Positions 37,501-43,500 of a stretch of DNA of 64,000 bases are shown here, piece by piece. The stretch lies in the NCBI GenBank assembly GCA_004794785.1, contig SJOL01006399.1, forward strand, positions 262,712 to 326,711, read 5' to 3'. The DNA comes from Opisthorchis felineus. Lineage: Eukaryota > Platyhelminthes > Trematoda > Opisthorchiida > Opisthorchiidae. The notes beneath the pieces are model-generated. The model did not search any database, was not told the origin of the DNA, and saw only the letters and a program-made list of their open reading frames with translations. Position numbers and translations under genes: made by a program. Each line of letters opens with the position of its first letter. Position 1 is the first letter of the stretch.

Positions 37501-40500
37501 CTGTCCTAGTATCATCTCTTTTATTTAACTAGTTGATTCTATGTTCACTCTTGGAGGAGTTGAAGAAAACTGGGCCGGATCCTTCAAAATTTGGAACACC
37601 CGGGAGCGAAGAGGGGCGGACTGCCGTACTGCTGAATACATTGCTACAAACACTACCCAATCTTCTTTCAAAGTTAACAACTACCAATGATATCAGCGCA
37701 GTAGGTTATCCAACTTTCATTCCAATGCACTTCTTGCCACTATGTTTTCGGCTTTTGTTTGCGAGTTCAGTAGCTCCGCCAGTCTGTAATACAGAATTGT
37801 GTAGGAATACCTGGCCGCTGAAATGTAGAGGTTTTGGTTACCATTTTTTACGCACATATCCAGGTGCTGGAGTAAAAATCCATGAGTTAGCTTTAATTTC
37901 AGCCCGACTGTCCTCTGAGGCAACGTGAGTAGTCCAATTATTTTGCTCTAGATTGTTTGCCGTTGAGATCGGCGGTGGCTGACCTAGATGCGTATCGGAT
38001 GAACGTATCAAGAACGTCTTTAAGGATCTCAATGCCCACTTTTTCGTCAAAAAATCCGTCATCTGAAGCGGCTATTGTGTCCCATAGTCTCGAAATCAAT
38101 CCTCTGGTAATTATCATTCACCTTTCCATTTTTTGAACTGTTTTGTTGGTTCTCGTCACATTCATCGTCATGTAAGGAACTGTGCGATTCATTGGTAAAA
38201 CTAAATCGGTCACCAGTAGTCGAACGTAGTCCAGCAATAAAAGGCTCACCTTCCAACTTCGATAAAACTAGCCTGAAACATCGAAAACTTTTGACGCCTA
38301 GATTATCCGAATGATCGGCTGATGTTCATATTGTGGACGGTGTCCTAATAGTCGGAGTTAGTTAACGCCGAAGCATGATCCAGCTTGCTCCCCTTCCGTT
38401 AAACTTCTATGGGACTTTGAGCGTGCGCTGCATTACGAGGCTTGGTATGGCGTCCGGTGGTGGAATAGTATATTCTACACTTGCCAGTGCGATTCGAGGA
38501 TGTTTGAACGGGTCTACTAGTATACCTTCAGGAAGCAACATATTAAAAAGTCCCGCGCCTTCATTATTTCCTGACCATGTTGATAATCGTCGGTAGACTT
38601 ACATTAGTTGAGTCGTGTCCAGTGACATCTTTTAGATTGAGCGAAATGCTAGACAGCGGATGGCTTCCGGCATACTAGCGTGATAGTACAAGTTTTAAAG
38701 GAACAGGTCGATTTACAGATTTCGATTCCGAGCATTCGACCTGTTTCCATTGGTCGCCCTAGTTTGAAGGCCTGTGTGGGACTCTTCCCTTGGTACAACT
38801 TCGTGGATCATATAGGCACATGAGAGATCGCATCACGACGAAATCCAGCTTTTTGTATGTAGGAAAGACAGCATTGATAACCTACTACTATCATCCTAAG
38901 GTGATTAAGTTTCCGAATATCCATTCAGGTAAACGGGATGGTTTTGCAACCAAATATTGTGACGTTTTAAGGTGGGCAAAAAGCGGGTCTCTGGGTACCA
39001 CAGGCCCAAAAGTACGTCACTCTCACTACGGGAAAAATTCTTTTTGAGCAGGTACTTTTCCAGTACCAGTATCTTTTCAGTTTCGGTCCAATTGTGATTA
39101 GAGCACTTGAAAATCTGGCCCTCGGGATCGTTATTTCCCTTGTTCCGGGCTAACGGCTACACCCTCTTCGTAATAGTAGAGAGCCGGACGCTAAGTGCAG
39201 TGCTATAAATCGTGCACAGGTTTTTAGTTCCGAAACTACAGGTGCTGCGCCTATCGGGACGAGGGCAAGCAATCTGATCGGGTGTCCAGTTGTGGCACCC
39301 TTTCGGTGCGTAGCTGTCAAGCAGGTCCAATAAAGCACGAAGGCTGTGATACCGCCAGATTGTCCGTGCCTGGATAGGAGGAGTGTGGAACTTGGGGTTG
39401 GGTTCAAACCACAGAACTTCCGGTCATTAGTTTCGTACCTTAACCACTGCGCCGTCTCGAAATTTGAGCGCACACATAGTGACCTTACTGGTATACTAAT
39501 CCATGACCTTATTAACTTGGCTGCCCAAGACCACGCATCTGGGTGGGATCAACGGCTTATTGGAACGCATTCAAAGCCTTACCAAATAAATTTGAAAAGC
39601 TGACACACTGCGCTAACTCCCCTCATCTCTCACCAGGTCGGGTGAAACTCAAACGTCATCCTGAATTAGGATTCTTATTTTTATATGACAGGTGTCAGTA
39701 ACACTGCTTTCTCTCTATCCTGAAACATCAAATGGTCGCGGAACAGACTTGGGTTGGACCCGCTGAGTAGTTCGGTCTCGGCTTCTCAGCTGTAGTATTT
39801 TAGATCACTCTGCTGAGATTCAATATGGAGTAGGCTGAGAAGTAGGAGAGCAGCACGATATTTCGAAGTTTACCGATTCTTCAATCGTTACAGTGAAACT
39901 TTTTGTAGATGCCTTACGCAGTTGTCTTTTGCTCTTTGTATTCGAATCTGATTTACTTTACAGTGACTAGCTCTCGTGCTCTGAATCAGCCCCATATATA
40001 ATCTTCTTCTACCCGCGCGTGGCGGTCAGAGGCCAGGTCCGCACTGATTGAGGCCCCATTCCGCTTCTAACAACTTTACCGAATGCTAAGTTGAAACCGA
40101 CCTAGGTCTTCAACTGTCCTATGAGGCGTTAGTGCCATTCTAAGCGCAAAAATATTCGTCCATATCAAACCAGTTGTCTGCAACTGAAGATTAATATACA
40201 GATTTAGCGTCTTGATGGTCTGAAACGTAGCTCGTTTGTTGATCTCAGTGCGTTCATCTCGTTTCAGTTTAGGAAGAAACACTGTACTCTGATTAAAGCT
40301 TTTCAACCACCCGAATTCTTACATGTTTTTGTCGCCCACGTACGTTACCTCTTTGGGGTTCCATGGCTTCTCGCGGAAATACTGAACATCTGCTTCGTCG
40401 TTGCTAGATATAATGTGTAAGCCCCGGACTAAACCTGTGACAACTCGCTGGGGCGAAATATTGTATTGGTATGACTACTTACGCTGTCAGTGTGATTGAA

Positions 40501-43500
40501 GCAGCTTTCAAACACCTCGAACTGTGACCAACGACAACGTAGTGGTTAATCCGCTTGACCTACTGTAAATCTATTGGTCTGTCGCTAGTTTTTTGATATT
40601 TTGTCATGCAGATTAATCGATTGTGCCAGGAACTGCAAAAGCGTAAAGCTGACCCTGTCAACGTCCTACCCGCCGGCTGGCAGTCAGCCGTGGATCCAAG
40701 TGGTCGCATATACTACTATAATATGTCTACCAAGGTCGTTCAGTGGGAAAAACCCGGTTGCAGAGATGGTGATGACCATAATAAATTAGGTTCAACTGAA
40801 CCTACGGTAAGTGATCCGTGAAACATGATTTGCTTTTCTATCCATACGCCGGTCCAGGTCGGAGACAAACACAGGCTTAGTAGATGTGCGACCGTGATCA
40901 ACTAGGGCACATCACTGCATGTGAACCCAACAATATGATCGGTGAATTAAGAGCCGAAATCGTTCACCAAAATTGCAAGCTTACACTTATCATGCTGTTG
41001 ACGTAGCGCTGTGGGTTTCCTGGCCAAGGCAGGCTGTTCGTCGCTGGTACGCCCATTATTGTTGGAGGGTTCAGCGGTGAAGCTATCCGAGGTAGATAAA
41101 TGAATACTGAATGTTTGATTACTTGGCTCTCTGGGGTTTTTCGTGGTTCTGGTAAAAAATACGGTCTGCTTTATGCAGTGTGACAGTCGCATTGTTTGGT
41201 CCTCCAAGCAACAATATCAAGTAAGCCTGGTTGTTGGAACACGTTGGCTAGTTTCACCACCGGATGGCTTGCTCAGGTGTGTGCACTTGAATTTTCGGTC
41301 TTGTAGAATGACGACCAGTTTTTCACACTAGCACACGTGACAGTGGCGAGAGTGGAGAACTGGGATGGCAGTGCATCCAAGTGTAGATACTAGCGACTGA
41401 GTTTTGAGTGTTGTGTATAGTCATAGGTATGGAGGTTCCAGTAAAGGACCCGGTGACTGTAACGTTCCAGGTGGCAACGGCTAAACTGCGTAGCTAGTCG
41501 GATTTTTGTTTATCTGAGTTCGGTTCATGCTGTCGCTCGGAGGACCAGGCTATCATGCTAGAAAATGTTGGTTGTTGCATTTGGCTTCAGTCTTATCTTT
41601 TGCAGAATGGATAAGCATCGCAAGATGGCGCGACGAGGAACCATGGTTGGTGTGCAACAAAGACCATAACTCAAATGTATACGTTAGGCGTGTGCGGCAA
41701 ACTGGTATGTCAAATCCCTCAATTTTCAACATTTCTATGTGTCGTCATTCCACACAGTTAAGCATCATTCCCCCCCTGTGTAGGCTTGGGCAACCTGGCA
41801 GTATCCCAGCCCTCGTGCTGATGGCATGGCAGCTAGGCACCGTAAGGGTGTTAGAGCTGAACGATTATCTTATCTTAAGCATCAGTATTTACTGCTGTTG
41901 TATCACCATCGATGATAATGGTTCGCGGTAAACTACCGAGGTATCTGAAGACTGAATTTTGATGTGCGTACGGAATATACCGTGGTTTTCAAATTGGAGT
42001 ATTCAATTTCATCTAGCTTGCTCCGTATTGTGTCCACTTGTTTTCTCTCTTGATGGCAGCAACCAGCTTTGAGCGCCGATGTACGCAAGCAGATGGAAAA
42101 GGACTTTACGCAAGAGGTAGGTACTTCTACGCACAACATGCGTTTGTGCAATTTGTTCCGTGGCTGTTAACTTATGGTTTTTTCCACGTAACATAGGTTG
42201 GGAAGTTCATCCTCCGTATGCTTCGACCGTATCGTCTACCGAACTGCATGACTGGACGGATAGAGTCAAATGAAGATCTTGTTCACGTGACCAGAAAGGT
42301 CAGTCTCTTCAGTCTGTTTGGTTTTGTGCGTTTACCGTAATGAGACGTCGGACGGATGAAAATATCTCTTCACATAGTGTTCGCGCTCCGGAAGCATACT
42401 ATAAGCTAAGAAACCGGAAGGGGTTTTCCAACTCAGTATATGTTCGTGCTCTTATTCAGGAGCAAATTGCCGATGTTTATCAAGTAAATCCGTTACTTTG
42501 TTGAATCCCGTGCACTAGAAGGATTTTCTGTTGACCTGTGTCTTTCGTATAGCTTTACAGGCTGTTGCTTATGGTTCATGTAACGGATAACCTAGCGCAT
42601 TTGTCCTTTTGGTGTATATTTACTGTAATCATAGAGGAGTGCTTTTTCCTGACCTATCGCAATATAGGCTTCTTTGTGCATAGCTACTGTCGAGACATTG
42701 TTAGTTGGTTCTAGCTGAAAGCATTGAATACTAGTGGCCTCGTGATGTCATTTTAACTCGCACAACTTTCGCTTACCGGGTCTCGTGGTAACCAAACATT
42801 TAACAAAGAGGGTCAACCTATTGTTTACACAGCGCCTTGTGAAAACCCTTGCCGCTTCATTCGTTTTCCACGCTTGTATCCAATCCAAAAGCAGCACCAA
42901 GGTATGGTACACGATTTTTTGAAACAACCGCAAGTCGCCTACGATAGACGTGCTGTTCACGACTTGAAGGCTAACTATGGTACAGTTGGCAGTCACGTTA
43001 GCAACTGCTATCTTCTCGGAGGGAGACCCCGTGACCAGACGCCACTGAATACTAAAATCAGCGCTTATGGTCTGATTATACGGTCGGTGGCGCTCCCGCG
43101 TCACAACTGTCGGCTTAAATGCACATCTGTCCATATTCCGTCGTCAGAAATGGTTTGGCCATTGCCATTATCAACGCGTGGTTCCCCCTCCTCATTTTCG
43201 GTGTTATCGGTCGACTTCCCGGTTGCAACTGAAACCAACGTACCCTTATTACACGGTTCCTGTCTGAATAACTAGACCAACTGAACACGAAGTGTGCCGA
43301 TCTCTGCATCCTGTCGTGAGAATAGTGCTGGACCTCATTTACTGGAGTGCATTTCATTTGTGCTCCAGTAGATCGACGTATGTGAGAATGTTTGCCTAAG
43401 AGTTTTCGATACGAATATGGCCCACAAAAACGCTTACTGCTTTTGAATAATTTTTTGTTTCACTGAAACCCTCCTGAATTTGACTATTACTTCTGTTACT

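Noticed and set aside
41606..41704. Extra SETD2 exon between WW and SRI exons
   Set aside because: It has an acceptor (TTTGCAG) and a donor (GTATGT) and is 99 nt, but in the required phase 0 the third codon is a stop. It could at most be a poison exon; there is no evidence of use.
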